Positions 7,618 to 17,063 are shown, counted from the stretch's first letter. The stretch is 64,000 nucleotides of DNA from Bradyrhizobium sp. U87765 SZCCT0048 (GCF_018131225.1 NZ_JAFCMM010000001.1:930001-994000); one strand, 5' to 3'. A program made the numbers and translations. The notes: a model not told the origin generated them from the letters alone.

Positions 7618-8341
7618 GCAGGCCAACGGAAATTACAATGTCCCGACGGGATCGCCTCGGCTGAACCGATACTTCGAGCCCCGCCTCAACGCCATCAGCG
7701 AGCGCGTCCACGCCGATGCCGGGATTCATGCCGATGTCACGGCCGGCTCGCTGTTCTTCTCCACGAAAAAAGGCGTCAATTTTCCGTGGCATCAGGACCA
7801 CGAAAGCTACTTTCTGTTTCAGGAACATTACCACTATCTCAATTTCTACATCCCCTTCATCAAGGAGAAGGTCGACGCATCCAACATGTGCCTCATTCCA
7901 TTCGACAGCCTGACAGCGGCCGCGCCGGATCATGTCGGACGAATCGTCGGCGGTGGCGCAAAGCGATTTCGCGCTGAAAATGGCGGAACCACGATCTTTG
8001 ATGACGAGTACGACACAACATACGCGATGCCGGTGAATCTCGATCGCATCGCCGTCGTTCCGCAGCTCAATGCCGGAGATCTGCTTCTGCTCCGCGGCGA
8101 CATCATCCACAGGACGCAGGATTCGACCTCCAACCGGGTCGCAGTTTCCTTCCGAAAGGTCAGCTCCCGCTCGGTCATCAACCGGCGGCGGCTGTCCTCG
8201 GGCGGAAAGACCAAGCGTGAAATGATGAAAAAAGGGGGCGCCGTCTATGACGTCGCCGTCACGTATCTGGACGAGAACAACCTGCAGGAAACGACGGCAA
8301 TGGAGCTGTTGCCTCATCTCCATGAGCATCTGTATTCGTAA
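7604..8341 (+). pseudogene. Fe(II)/2-oxoglutarate dioxygenase (PhyH-like), no start codon
   Basis: An open frame of 245 codons from 7604 (after an in-frame TGA at 7601) to TAA at 8339-8341. It holds the metal triad and cosubstrate residues of phytanoyl-CoA-type dioxygenases: WHQDHESYF (HxD), GDIIHRTQD (distal His) and RVAVSFR (Arg for 2-oxoglutarate). The catalytic core looks whole, but no ATG or GTG lies before the HxD motif; the first ATG (7886) is downstream of it. It may be the C-terminal part of a polyketide-related protein whose frame broke near 7610. Homologues occur beside natural-product genes. Product unlikely unless translation starts at an unusual codon. Confidence 0.6.
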
Positions 8342-8700
8342 TCGAAATTGCGGCGGACATGATCGAGAGGGAGGGAACGTTTCCGTCCGACGAACAACGA
8401 CAACCCACCCTACTAAGTGCTGACGACCATCGCGCTGTTCTGGCGCCCGATCCTGGGGGCAGCGAGTTGTCAAACATAGGAGCTGTCACTACAGTAGGTT
8501 GCAATGACAAGAAAGATCGCGGCGGCATCGCGTCATGTCGCGCGGAGCACTCTGCAAAGTGCGAGTGCCAGGGAGTGAAGAATAGGGCCATGTCAGTGGC
8601 CCCAGGCCGTTAGGGTCGCGCGAGGCTGGATCGGACGCCGTCACACCATCGCGAACCACCAACGATTGCTCAAAAATGAGATAGAGGGGGTATGCGCCAC
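8342..8700. other. Gene-free stretch before the peptide-type ABC operon
   Basis: About 360 bases without a recognisable gene. Short open frames here lack family features and ribosome sites. It must contain the promoter of the operon starting at 8701, but I cannot point to a convincing -35/-10 pair. Confidence 0.6.
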
Positions 8701-10239
8701 ATGAAGAGCCTCGCCGGTCCGATCGTCGGAGCATTCGCATTTGCACTCATCGGATTGCAGCCATGCGGCGCGTCTGAGCCGGCGCCGAGAGACGGTGGCA
8801 CGATCATCATGGCGACGACCGCTCAGGTCCAGGGCTTCGATGCCCTGACGACGCGCTCGGCCAATCGCGAGACCACGATGGCCGGCGGGCTGGTGTTCTC
8901 CAACTTCTTCACGCGAAACGACAAGGGCGAGCGAATTCCGGACCTCGGGACCTCGCTCGACAGCTCGCCGGACGGTCTGACCTGGCGGCTGAAGCTGAGG
9001 CCAGGCCTCAAATTCTCCAATGGGGCGCCCTATACCGCGCAGGATGTGGCGAACCATTTTCAGCGCATCCTCGATCCGTCGAGAAACCAGATGTTTGCGG
9101 CTGCGACCGGTTCGCTGAAGGACGCAGTCGCCATCGACGACACCACCGTTGAATTCCATCTGGCCTATCCGTGGGCCGCATTCCCGAGCATCTTTCTGAT
9201 CGACAACTTCCTGATCTGGGTGATGCCGACCGAGCACGAGAAGACGGCGGGCCCCGACCTCAATCGACGGCCGATCGGTGCGGGCCCCTACATGATGACG
9301 GAGTGGAAGCAGGACGACAGCATCACCTTCGAGAAGAATCCCAACTACTGGAATCCGAAGGCACAGCATCTCGACAAGATCATCATTCGCTTCCTGCCCG
9401 ATCCCACCGCGCGTTTCACGGCCCTCAAGACCGGCGACATCGACATCTTCTATGAGCCTCTCGGCAAGCAGGTCGTGGCGGCGCGCGGCGACAAGAATCT
9501 GCGAGTCGTGGAATATGTCGGCACCGGCGCATCGACCGTCAATATCAACACGTCGGTGCCGCCACTCGACGATGTCAGGGTGCGCCAGGCGTTGGCGCAT
9601 GCCCTGGATCGCAACATCGAGCTCAAGGTCGGCTTCGACGGCGTCGGCAGTCTGGCCACCAGCTTCTGGGGCGCGAACTCCGAGTGGAACTGTACGGACG
9701 TCGGCTATCCCGAATACAATCCGGAGAAGGCCAAGGCGCTTCTCCAGGAGTACGGCAAGCCAGTGAAGATCGTGCTCCAGGTGCAGCCGACGGCGGTCAT
9801 GACCATCCCTGCACAACTCTACCAGAGCTTCTGGCAGAAGGTCGGCATCGAGACCGAGATCAAGAGCATTCAGGGCGGCCCCTCCTACATCAACCCGGTG
9901 CTGCGCGGCGATTATCAGCTCGCGATGTGGGAAGTGGCCGATGTGCCGGATCCCGACTTTCAGGTCTACCAGGCCTTCTTTTCGAAGAGCGGGGGCAACA
10001 TCACCAAGATCAAGGATCCGGTTCTCGACCAGGCCATCGAGACCGGCCGTCGCAGCCTCGACGTCGACGTCCGCAAGAAGGCGTACTGCGATTTCAGCAA
10101 GGAGATGGCCAGGCAGATGCCGATCCTGCTGCGGCTGCAGTCGAACTATTTCGCCATCACACTGCCGCGGGTCCACAACATCCCGCTGATGCGGCGTGGT
10201 CTCGTGCGGCTCAACGAAGCGTGGGTCGATCCCAAATAG
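8701..10239 (+). CDS. ABC transporter substrate-binding protein, family 5 (DppA/OppA-like)
   Basis: A 512-residue periplasmic binding protein. Residues 1-24 form a Sec signal peptide (basic MKSL, hydrophobic core, cleavage near CGAS). The mature part has the SBP_bac_5 signatures: LVFSNFFT, PDGLTWRLKLRPGLKFSNG near residue 90, IGAGPYMM, and VRQALAHALDR near residue 295. I prefer the ATG at 8701 because GAGGGGG lies ten bases upstream; the ATG at 8692 would be only one base from it. It heads a five-gene operon with two permeases and two ATPases. Family members bind di- or oligopeptides, nickel, glutathione or opines, so the ligand is open. Confidence 0.93.
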   Translation: MKSLAGPIVGAFAFALIGLQPCGASEPAPRDGGTIIMATTAQVQGFDALTTRSANRETTMAGGLVFSNFFTRNDKGERIPDLGTSLDSSPDGLTWRLKLRPGLKFSNGAPYTAQDVANHFQRILDPSRNQMFAAATGSLKDAVAIDDTTVEFHLAYPWAAFPSIFLIDNFLIWVMPTEHEKTAGPDLNRRPIGAGPYMMTEWKQDDSITFEKNPNYWNPKAQHLDKIIIRFLPDPTARFTALKTGDIDIFYEPLGKQVVAARGDKNLRVVEYVGTGASTVNINTSVPPLDDVRVRQALAHALDRNIELKVGFDGVGSLATSFWGANSEWNCTDVGYPEYNPEKAKALLQEYGKPVKIVLQVQPTAVMTIPAQLYQSFWQKVGIETEIKSIQGGPSYINPVLRGDYQLAMWEVADVPDPDFQVYQAFFSKSGGNITKIKDPVLDQAIETGRRSLDVDVRKKAYCDFSKEMARQMPILLRLQSNYFAITLPRVHNIPLMRRGLVRLNEAWVDPK

Positions 10240-10273
10240 CATTCGCGCCAGACCACACCGCTGGGTGCAGGCC

Positions 10274-11215
10274 ATGACGTCCTATTTCCTGCTCAAGCTG
10301 CTGCGTCTGGCCATCGTCCTGCTGGTGGTCGCGGCAGCAAGCTTCCTGCTCCTGAACCTGCTCCCGGGTGACGTTGCCCTTGCCCTGCTCGGCAACGAGG
10401 CGACCCCGGAAGCGGTCGCGCAGGTCCACGCCGACCTCGGCCTCGACCAACCGCTCCTGCTGCGCTACCTGCACTGGCTGGCCGGCTTCATGCACGGCGA
10501 CCTCGGCCGCTCCTACATCACGCAAGTGCCGGTGATGGAATCGATCCTCGATCGCCTTCCCGTAACGATCGAGCTGATGCTGCTGAGCCAGGGACTTGCA
10601 TTGCTCATCGCGATCCCGAGCGGTGTGCTGTGCGCCTACCGCGCCGGCAGCAGGATCGACCAGTTCACGAACGCGGTCGCGCTGCTCCTGCTCGCGGCGC
10701 CCGTGTTCATCATCGCGATCCTTCTGATGTTCCTGTTCGCCCTCAAGCTGCGCTGGCTGCCGTCGACCGGCTACGTGCCATTCATGACCGATCCCGTCAG
10801 AAACCTCGCACATCTTGCGTTGCCTGCGCTCGCGATCGCGCTGGCGGAATGGCCGCCGCTCTTCGCGGTGCTGCGCGCCGACATGATCAAGACGCTGCAG
10901 CAGGACTATATCGCCCTCGCCAAGGCCAAGGGCCTCGGTCCGACCTTCATCCTGCTCCGCCACGCCTTGCGGCCATCGTCGTTCACGCTGGTGACGATTT
11001 CCGGCCTGCAGATCGCGGCAACAATCGCCGGAGCGCTGGTGGTGGAGACGATCTTCGGACTGCCGGGAATCGGCCGCATGCTGACAGGCGCGGTCTACAA
11101 CCGCGACATGATGCTGGTTCAGGGGTGTGTCGCGGCAATATCCGTCGGATATGTCCTGATCAACTTCGGCGTCGATCTCATCTACGCGCTGCTCGACCCG
11201 AGAGTGCGGCAATGA
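10274..11215 (+). CDS. ABC transporter permease, DppB/OppB type
   Basis: A 313-residue inner-membrane permease with the BPD_transp_1 layout: N-terminal helix (LLRLAIVLLVVAAASFLLLN), the long LPGDVA...LGLDQPLLLRYLHWL periplasmic region typical of DppB, then a five-helix core with the EAA loop DYIALAKAKGLGPTFILLRH near residue 210 that contacts the ATPase. The ATG at 10274 gives the canonical family N-terminus; the frame is open further upstream without support. Its stop overlaps the next start (ATGA). Confidence 0.93.
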   Translation: MTSYFLLKLLRLAIVLLVVAAASFLLLNLLPGDVALALLGNEATPEAVAQVHADLGLDQPLLLRYLHWLAGFMHGDLGRSYITQVPVMESILDRLPVTIELMLLSQGLALLIAIPSGVLCAYRAGSRIDQFTNAVALLLLAAPVFIIAILLMFLFALKLRWLPSTGYVPFMTDPVRNLAHLALPALAIALAEWPPLFAVLRADMIKTLQQDYIALAKAKGLGPTFILLRHALRPSSFTLVTISGLQIAATIAGALVVETIFGLPGIGRMLTGAVYNRDMMLVQGCVAAISVGYVLINFGVDLIYALLDPRVRQ

Positions 11216-12099
11216 CTGCTGTGGCCGACGATCGCGGACATGAGACCGCATCGACGACAGGAGCGCCAGGCCCGTTCCTCGTACGCGATCGGCTGGGGCC
11301 TCGCTTCTGGATCCCGACAACCTGGATCGTCGTGGTGGTCGTACTCGCCATGACGGCCAACCTTCTGCCGCTGCGGAGCCCGATCGAGACGGACTTCACG
11401 GCGATCTCCAGCTGGCCAGACAGAACCTACTGGTTCGGCACCGACCAGCTCGGCCGGGATATCCTTTCGCGCGCGATCTTCGGCGCACGCATATCCCTGA
11501 CCGTCGGCCTGTTGGCGCCCGCTCTCGGACTTGGCATCGGAATGCTTCTGGGCATGGCCGCCGGCTACTTTCGCGGGCGCGTCGAAGCCGTCATCGTCGC
11601 GGCCATGGATGCCGTCATGGCGTTTCCCGGTATCCTCGTCGTCCTCGCCGTCACGGCGTATGTCGGGGCCAGCATCAGCCTTCTGGTCATTCTGCTCGGC
11701 GTGCTGACGGTCCCCGCATTCATGCGGGTCGCGCGCGCTAACACGCTCGTGTTCGCCGCTCACGACTTCGTGCTGGCGGCTCGCGCGATGGGCGCGTCCC
11801 ACTGGCGCGTTCTCTGGCTTGAAATCCTGCCGAACGTCGCCATCCCGATGCTGATCTACGCGCTCCTCGTCGTCTCCCGCATCATCGTGGTCGAGGGTGT
11901 GCTGTCCTTTCTCGGCCTGAGCCTGCCGGCGCCGCAGCCAACCTGGGGCAACATGATCGCGGACGGTCAGGTTGACCTGGCGACATTGCCCTACATCCCC
12001 TTTATTCCTGCCGCGCTGATGTTTCTCACGGTACTGTCGATCAATCTGATCGGCGAGCACCTGCGCGCACGGACAGATTTCCGAGGCAGCGTGCTATGA
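11212..12099 (+). CDS. ABC transporter permease, DppC/OppC type
   Basis: A 295-residue permease partner of DppB. After a cytoplasmic tail and first helix it has the diagnostic WFGTDQLGRDILSRAIFGAR segment near residue 75 and the EAA loop FVLAARAMGASHWRVLWLEI near residue 185, followed by LSFLGLSLPAPQPTWGNM. The start overlaps the dppB-type stop by four bases and its own stop overlaps the next gene the same way, so translation is coupled. Confidence 0.93.
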   Translation: MTAVADDRGHETASTTGAPGPFLVRDRLGPRFWIPTTWIVVVVVLAMTANLLPLRSPIETDFTAISSWPDRTYWFGTDQLGRDILSRAIFGARISLTVGLLAPALGLGIGMLLGMAAGYFRGRVEAVIVAAMDAVMAFPGILVVLAVTAYVGASISLLVILLGVLTVPAFMRVARANTLVFAAHDFVLAARAMGASHWRVLWLEILPNVAIPMLIYALLVVSRIIVVEGVLSFLGLSLPAPQPTWGNMIADGQVDLATLPYIPFIPAALMFLTVLSINLIGEHLRARTDFRGSVL

Positions 12100-13100
12100 C
12101 GGACGCAGCCACCGCTCTCCTCGAAGTGGACGACCTCGCAACGCAATTCCACACCCCCCGGGGCTCCTTGCGCGCGGTCGACGGGGTGTCGTTCTCGGTC
12201 CGGCGGGGGCAGACCCTGGGGATCGTCGGCGAGTCGGGTTCCGGCAAGAGCGCTCTCGCCCGAACCATCATCGGCATTCTGTCGAAGCGGCGCACCACCA
12301 CCACGGGCCGCATCACGTTCGAGGGACGCGACCTGCTGACGCTGCCCGAACCGGACATGCGCGACATCCGTGGCAAGGACATCGCGATGGTCTTCCAGGA
12401 CCCGACGTCGTCGCTCAATCCGGTCAAGCGGATCGGCGTGCAGATTGAGGAGGTCCTCGCCCGGCATCTCGGCTTGCGCGGCCGTGCTGCCCGGTCCCGC
12501 GCGACCGAGCTTCTCGCCTCCGTGGGCATTCCCCTCCCCGAGGAGCGCCTGCACCAGTATCCGCACCAGCTGTCCGGCGGCATGCGCCAGCGGGTCGCCA
12601 TCGCGATCGCGCTTGCCTGCGAACCGAAGCTGCTGATCGCCGATGAGCCGACCACGGCCCTCGATGTCACGATCCAGGCGCAGATTCTCGATCTGCTGCA
12701 GCGCCGGCAGCAGGCCCACAACATGGCGATGATCCTGATCTCGCACGATCTTGGCGTGGTCGCGGGGTACACCGATACTGTCGCAGTCATGTATGCCGGC
12801 CAGATAGTCGAACATGCCTCGACGCGATCACTGTTTCAGGACTGCCGCATGCCCTACACCGAGGCCTTGATGCGCTCCGCGCCCGACTTGTCCGATCCAC
12901 CGCATACGCGGCTGCGGGCGATCGCAGGGCGTCCGCCGGACATGCTGCAGCCACTGAGAGGATGTCGCTACGGTCCGCGCTGCGACTACACAACCGAGGT
13001 CTGCCGAAACAGCCAACCGGCGCTGTCGGCATCCGAGGCTGCCGGTACGCACCGCTACGCCTGCTGGCACCCGGTCGGATCCCATGGAGCCCGCCCGTGA
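12096..13100 (+). CDS. ABC transporter ATP-binding protein, DppD/OppD type
   Basis: A 334-residue ATPase. Walker A GESGSGKSA, Q-loop in MVFQDPTSSLNP, signature LSGGMRQRVAIAIAL, Walker B LLIADEPTTALD and the switch His in LISHDLGVV are all present. The C-terminal oligopeptide/dipeptide extension carries the cysteine-containing GCRYGPRCDYTTEVC segment that binds an iron-sulfur cluster in relatives. Coupled by ATGA and GTGA overlaps to its neighbours, it pairs with the next ATPase to drive import. Confidence 0.94.
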   Translation: MTDAATALLEVDDLATQFHTPRGSLRAVDGVSFSVRRGQTLGIVGESGSGKSALARTIIGILSKRRTTTTGRITFEGRDLLTLPEPDMRDIRGKDIAMVFQDPTSSLNPVKRIGVQIEEVLARHLGLRGRAARSRATELLASVGIPLPEERLHQYPHQLSGGMRQRVAIAIALACEPKLLIADEPTTALDVTIQAQILDLLQRRQQAHNMAMILISHDLGVVAGYTDTVAVMYAGQIVEHASTRSLFQDCRMPYTEALMRSAPDLSDPPHTRLRAIAGRPPDMLQPLRGCRYGPRCDYTTEVCRNSQPALSASEAAGTHRYACWHPVGSHGARP

Positions 13101-14098
13101 GTCCTGCAGAGCTCCTCGTCGTCGACGACCTGTCCGCCACGTACAAGCTACCGCGCGGGCGGCGACTGACGGCCGTCGCGAACGTCAGCTTCACCGTCTA
13201 CAGGGGCGAAACGCTCGGACTGGTCGGCGAATCCGGCTGCGGCAAATCGACGATTTCGCGCGCCATCATGCAGCTTCCGCCGCCGACAGGTGGCTCGGTG
13301 ATCTTCGAGGGGCGCGATCTTGCCAGCCTCGATGCCGAAACACTGCGTCGGACACGAACGCGACTGCATATGATTTTCCAGGATCCGATCTCCTCGCTCA
13401 ATCCGCGTCGCAAGGTCCGCGATATCGTCGCGGAGCCGATGGCGATTGCCGGCATGGGCAGCGCCGAGGAACGCAGACGTCGCGTCCGCGCCGCGCTCGA
13501 AGCCGTAGGCCTCGATCCCGATCAGGTCATGGACCGCCGCCCGCACGAATTCTCGGGAGGCCAGTGCCAGCGCATCGCCATCGCAAGGGCCCTCGTCACA
13601 GAGCCGCATCTCGTGATTTGCGATGAACCGGTTTCGGCTCTCGACGTCTCGGTGCGCGCGCAGATTCTCAACCTTCTCGAGGACATGAAGGCTCGCTACG
13701 GATTGACGCTGCTGTTCATCAGTCATGACCTTGCCGTGGTCAAGAACATCAGCGATCGCGTCGCGGTGATGTACCTCGGTCGCCTGTGCGAGCTCGCGCC
13801 GTCGGCGCGGCTCTACGAGGCGCCATTGCACCCCTATACCGCGGCGTTGATGGCCGGCATTCCCGTCATGGACCCGGACAGGCGCCCCTCACCTTCCCAA
13901 CTGCTCGCGGGAGAGCTGCCCTCTCCCATGAATCCACCGAGCGGCTGCCGCTTTCGGACACGATGCCCGCGCGCGGCGCCCCTATGTGCGGCGCGCGAAC
14001 CGCAATGGCAGGAGGCCGAAGCCGACCATTTCGTTGCCTGTCATTTTCCCCTCGTCGCGTCGGAAGGCGCGACGATCTCCTCGACGCGGCAGCCGTGA
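13097..14098 (+). CDS. ABC transporter ATP-binding protein, DppF/OppF type
   Basis: A 333-residue ATPase. Walker A GESGCGKST, the DppF-type MIFQDPISSLNPRRKVRDIV, signature FSGGQCQRIAIARAL (Q in place of the usual R/Q pair), Walker B LVICDEPVSALD, and the C-terminal GCRFRTRCPRAAPLC cysteine segment. The GTG at 13097 overlaps the preceding stop; an upstream extension of the frame would overlap dppD by 139 bases and is unlikely. It ends the transport operon. Confidence 0.93.
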   Translation: MSPAELLVVDDLSATYKLPRGRRLTAVANVSFTVYRGETLGLVGESGCGKSTISRAIMQLPPPTGGSVIFEGRDLASLDAETLRRTRTRLHMIFQDPISSLNPRRKVRDIVAEPMAIAGMGSAEERRRRVRAALEAVGLDPDQVMDRRPHEFSGGQCQRIAIARALVTEPHLVICDEPVSALDVSVRAQILNLLEDMKARYGLTLLFISHDLAVVKNISDRVAVMYLGRLCELAPSARLYEAPLHPYTAALMAGIPVMDPDRRPSPSQLLAGELPSPMNPPSGCRFRTRCPRAAPLCAAREPQWQEAEADHFVACHFPLVASEGATISSTRQP

Positions 14099-14326
14099 TT
14101 TTCGCCGTCCGCTCGACAGCGAAGCGCCGACGTTGCGCGCCAATGATGGGAGGCAACGATCAGGCGTCAACTACGCTGCACTGCAGCGACGGCGCCGACC
14201 AGGCGAGGCAGATGCCCATATATCCGACCAACGCCCAATTGCAGCGACGACCGGACACAACGGATATTATGGCTGATATCGCCGGATGACCCCCGCTCCC
14301 GCCAAGGGAAGAAAGAAAGGATTCGG

Positions 14327-14755
14327 ATGATGCCAGATACCCCGGTCGTGTTCGCGAGTATCATCCTGCTACTTCCGATGCTGTATCTGTTTCTGGCTGC
14401 GCCAGCCTTTCTGCTGGTAAGGCTGGACATACTTCCCGTGGCGCGGCTGCTGCGCGCCATGTTCAACGGATATTTCGTGGCTCTGACCGGTGCAGGTGTC
14501 ATCGGGACCGTTGCCGTCGCCGTCACCGGTCACCTCAGCCTGGCGCTTGGCATTGGCGTGATTGCCGCCGTTTCGGCCCTGTCACGGGGCTGGTTCTTGC
14601 GGCAGGTGGATGAGCGGATCAACGGCCGGGAGACAGAGAATGCCGACGCCGCGCGCCGGCTGCGGCATTTGCACCTGGGCGGCATGCTCGTCAACGCAAT
14701 TCAGCTGGTCGTGGTGGTGGCAAGCATTCCCCATTTCGCAACTGCGTCGTCTTGA
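14327..14755 (+). CDS. Small conserved membrane protein of unknown function
   Basis: A 142-residue protein with about four hydrophobic segments: residues 8-30 (FASIILLLPMLYLFLAAPAF), 45-65, 70-88 and 120-138. A short soluble loop with DERINGRETENADAARRL separates the last two. AAAGG stands six bases before the ATG. It follows the transporter operon by 228 bases, so it probably has its own promoter. I recognise no family; an integral membrane protein with the loop in the cytoplasm is all that can be said. Confidence 0.7.
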   Translation: MMPDTPVVFASIILLLPMLYLFLAAPAFLLVRLDILPVARLLRAMFNGYFVALTGAGVIGTVAVAVTGHLSLALGIGVIAAVSALSRGWFLRQVDERINGRETENADAARRLRHLHLGGMLVNAIQLVVVVASIPHFATASS

Positions 14756-15382
14756 GCGATCCGACAGACGACATCATAAAGCATTGGTCAATTGGCGGGG
14801 CTTCTACTCACGCCTTGCGCAATACTCAGGATTGACGCCCCCCGTCTCCAGCTGCGTCGCGAACGCGCAAACCACCTGTTCGAAGCAGGTCCATCGATCG
14901 CAAACGTCGCTCCCGCCTCGGCAGTTCATTCCCCCGGGGCGGATCATGCGGCTCGCCGTAGACGTGGCTCTCGCTCACGGCGCCACACCTTTCATGCGGC
15001 TCCACCGAACCATCCTGTGGCGGCGAAAGTCGGCTTGAAACTCACGGTTTTCGCAAGCAAATGAACTCAGCAGATTCTTGCAGTGACGAAACAGCCGATC
15101 GAATGACCTGCATGCAGGCTTTCGCGACAGAACGGGCGGGAAGTAGGAGACCTTGATCAAGTGAACCGCCTCGCCCACATCGACCCGCCTGCGCGACCGC
15201 TCCACCACGGTGTTTTCAGCCTCTACGCGACCGAGGTCGACGCTGACACGCCTCGTCCAGACCTCAGCCAGCAGCAGATTCTGGACGTATAACGAAACAT
15301 GCGGTTGGCACAGCCAGTATGCCGTGACCTGGGCGATCGATAAGAAGGGCCACTCTCAGGAGCACGCCTGCGCACAGCTTCT
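14756..15382. other. Gene-free stretch
   Basis: About 630 bases with no convincing gene. Short open frames on both strands have no family features. A leftward frame near 14975-15208 (start MVERSRRRVDVGEAVHLIK) is the least implausible but has no ribosome site or recognised domain. Confidence 0.5.
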
Positions 15383-15610
15383 TCAGTGTGGAAGACACAT
15401 GAATGCCGGATCTTCTAACGCTCTTCCAAAAGCATTGATCATAGCGGCCGCTTCACGGTCTCCTCGCTCGTCAAGAATGCGATAGAGGATCTGCACTCTC
15501 TCTCGAAGAGCAGTCAGGAACGCAGGATTATGCTCGCACAAGACTCCGGCGATACAAAGCGCAAGAGCTTCCGTCCCCATTTTGACCTGAGCCGACGATA
15601 CTGCGTTCAT
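15383..15610 (-). CDS. Small conserved hypothetical protein, 75 residues
   Basis: Starting at the ATG at 15608-15610, preceded by GGAGACAGAGGA, the product is a soluble helical protein: ALALCIAGVLCEHN, LRERVQILYRILDERGDREA, AAMINAFGRALEDP. The open frame extends upstream, but that part is low-complexity. No known domain. It lies among small proteins in a stress-related stretch. Function unknown. Confidence 0.6.
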   Translation of the reverse strand: MNAVSSAQVKMGTEALALCIAGVLCEHNPAFLTALRERVQILYRILDERGDREAAAMINAFGRALEDPAFMCLPH

Positions 15611-15739
15611 TCCTCTGTCTCCAGTACCCGGCCTCCTCCGGCCGCCTTCCGTCCCGTTCCAGTGCTGGATAGACACAACCTCACGGGCATCGACACGATC
15701 GACCGCCACAACCTGAATGGCCGTTTCAGCGCGTTTTCT

Positions 15740-16321
15740 TCAACCGCAGAGCGGCGGCGGATATCCGCGATCCGCCGAATTTTGCAATGCTCCCTTGCGT
15801 CCGGCCCCAAGCAACTCCTCATGAAGCCGCCGCTGTACGAAGTCGCGTTCGATCTCGGTCAGTTGCGTGGTGAGAAGCTGGCGATATCGCCGGATGTTGG
15901 CGTCGCGGGTCCAGCGCAACTGCTTGTCCGCTCCCACGACCGGCCTTGGACCGGTACGCCGGTTGATTGCATGCCTGTCGCTGGCGCGCTGCACGGCACC
16001 GATAATGCCGCCCTCGATGGAATGAAGGCGGGGCAACCGCATCGCCAAACCACCACGCGGCGGCGGATCGGTATCTTCGCCCAACTGTTTCAGCGCGGCG
16101 AGGATATCCGCCAGGCGCAGTCGATGCGCGACACCCGGGACTTCGCGAAGCCCTGGTTGAGACTCGACGGCATACGCATCGGACGCCCACGACGATAGAA
16201 GCGCTCGCTTCTCGTCAATCGACAGGGTGGCATCGTTCAACACGTCGTTTGGCGACGCATACTGAAGCGCTGGATGATTGAATGCTTCGGCCTTGTTGAC
16301 GATACGGTCGTTACGATTCAT
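15740..16321 (-). CDS. Conserved hypothetical protein (DVLND/EKRALLSSWASDA family)
   Basis: A 193-residue soluble protein. The N-terminal third, SPNDVLNDATLSIDEKRALL then SSWASDAYAVES, is a motif I associate with small proteins common in Bradyrhizobium and relatives, which usually end soon after ILAALKQL near residue 80. The C-terminal half is arginine-rich and continues to RRRLHEELLG-like text, longer than the usual family, so it may be a fusion of two small proteins. TAAGGAG stands before the ATG. It lies downstream of the Hsp20 gene on the same strand. Function unknown. Confidence 0.7.
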   Translation of the reverse strand: MNRNDRIVNKAEAFNHPALQYASPNDVLNDATLSIDEKRALLSSWASDAYAVESQPGLREVPGVAHRLRLADILAALKQLGEDTDPPPRGGLAMRLPRLHSIEGGIIGAVQRASDRHAINRRTGPRPVVGADKQLRWTRDANIRRYRQLLTTQLTEIERDFVQRRLHEELLGAGRKGALQNSADRGYPPPLCG

Positions 16322-16445
16322 GCTGTGTCTCCTTACGGCTCCTTTCGTCGAGAGACGATTGATAAGGCCATCATTTCAAGGTGGGGCGCTCATTCAGCCC
16401 CCTTGGCTGGAAGAGCATCCCCTCTCCTCTTTAAAGTACAGCCAA

Positions 16446-16475
16446 TCACGCGCAGGCCATGCTGCCCGCGCGTGA
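16446..16475 (-). terminator. Hairpin between hsp20 and the downstream gene
   Basis: TCACGCGC (16446-16453) and GCGCGTGA (16468-16475) pair perfectly, with extra G-C pairs inside. It starts 18 bases beyond the Hsp20 stop on the minus strand. The T run after it is weak, so it may attenuate rather than end transcription. Confidence 0.5.
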
Positions 16476-16493
16476 CTGATCAATGAAATAGAG

Positions 16494-16943
16494 CTACGCT
16501 GCCTTTTGCGTGATCTTGCCGAGGGGGACACCACCATCGATCGTGATGCGGCGGGGCTTCATGGCCTCGGGAATTTCGCGAACGAGCTCGATACGGAGCA
16601 GGCCATTATCGAACGAAGCGGCCTTCACTTGGACGTAGTCGGCCAGGCTGAACTGTCGCTTGAAGGGCCGCGCCGAAATCCCCTGATAGAGATATTCGCG
16701 CTGGTCCTTGTCACTCCTGCTTCCCTCCACTGTCAGCACGTTCTGCTCCGCAGTCACGACGATATCGTCCGGGCTGAAACCGGCAAGTGCCAGAGAAATC
16801 TGGTAGTGATCGTCACCGAGCCGCTCGATGTTGTAGGGCGGATAGTTATCTTCGGCCCTGCGCTGAGTTTCGTCGAGGAGATCGAACAGGCGGTCGAAGC
16901 CAATTGTCGAACGCCAAAGGGGGGCGAAGTCGTAGGTCCTCAT
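16494..16943 (-). CDS. Small heat-shock protein, Hsp20/alpha-crystallin family (IbpA-like)
   Basis: A 149-residue chaperone. The alpha-crystallin domain runs from about residue 35 (YNIERLGDDHYQISLALAGF) through VLTVEGS and the FKRQFSLADYVQVKAASFDN stretch, to LRIELVREIPE; the C-terminal RRITIDG holds the I-x-I anchor. The N-terminus MRTYDFAPLWRSTIGFDRLF is that of class A rhizobial sHsps and E. coli IbpA. The ATG at 16943 is preceded by AGGAGG eight bases away. The 5' leader looks like a ROSE thermometer and an RpoH-like promoter lies behind it, so induction by heat at both transcription and translation is expected. Confidence 0.95.
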   Translation of the reverse strand: MRTYDFAPLWRSTIGFDRLFDLLDETQRRAEDNYPPYNIERLGDDHYQISLALAGFSPDDIVVTAEQNVLTVEGSRSDKDQREYLYQGISARPFKRQFSLADYVQVKAASFDNGLLRIELVREIPEAMKPRRITIDGGVPLGKITQKAA

Positions 16944-17060
16944 AGCCAAGTCCTCCTAAGAGCAAAATGGGTACGAAGGAGCGCAAGACATCTGTCCTGC
17001 ACCCAGTTGTGTTTGCCGGGCCCAAAGCTGGCGCCGGGCGCCGCAATCCGGCGGCACAAA
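16944..17060 (-). promoter_or_regulatory. ROSE-like RNA thermometer in the hsp20 leader
   Basis: On the minus strand the bases just before the start read TTTTGCTCTTAGGAGGACTT (within 16949-16968). The TTGCTC arm can fold on the AGGAGGA ribosome site, giving CUC/GAG pairs and a G opposite G, the hallmark of the ROSE 3' hairpin. Further upstream are stems such as GCCGC...GCGGC. Leader length of about 110 bases, gene type and clade all fit ROSE. Heating would open the hairpin and free the ribosome site. Assigned from sequence pattern, without folding calculations. Confidence 0.7.
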
Positions 17061-17063
17061 CCG

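Noticed and set aside
6646..7626. 326-codon minus-strand frame taken as one gene
   Set aside because: Only the part at about 6955-7225 has homology (pump tail); the remainder is antisense to the AT and AraC fragments.
8641..10275. 544-codon open frame on the minus strand
   Set aside because: It is antisense to the binding-protein gene, rich in Arg/Asp/His/Glu as expected from the complement of a GC-rich gene, and has no domain or ribosome site.
14975..15208. 77-codon minus-strand frame
   Set aside because: No ribosome site, no recognised family, and codon pattern not clearly coding.
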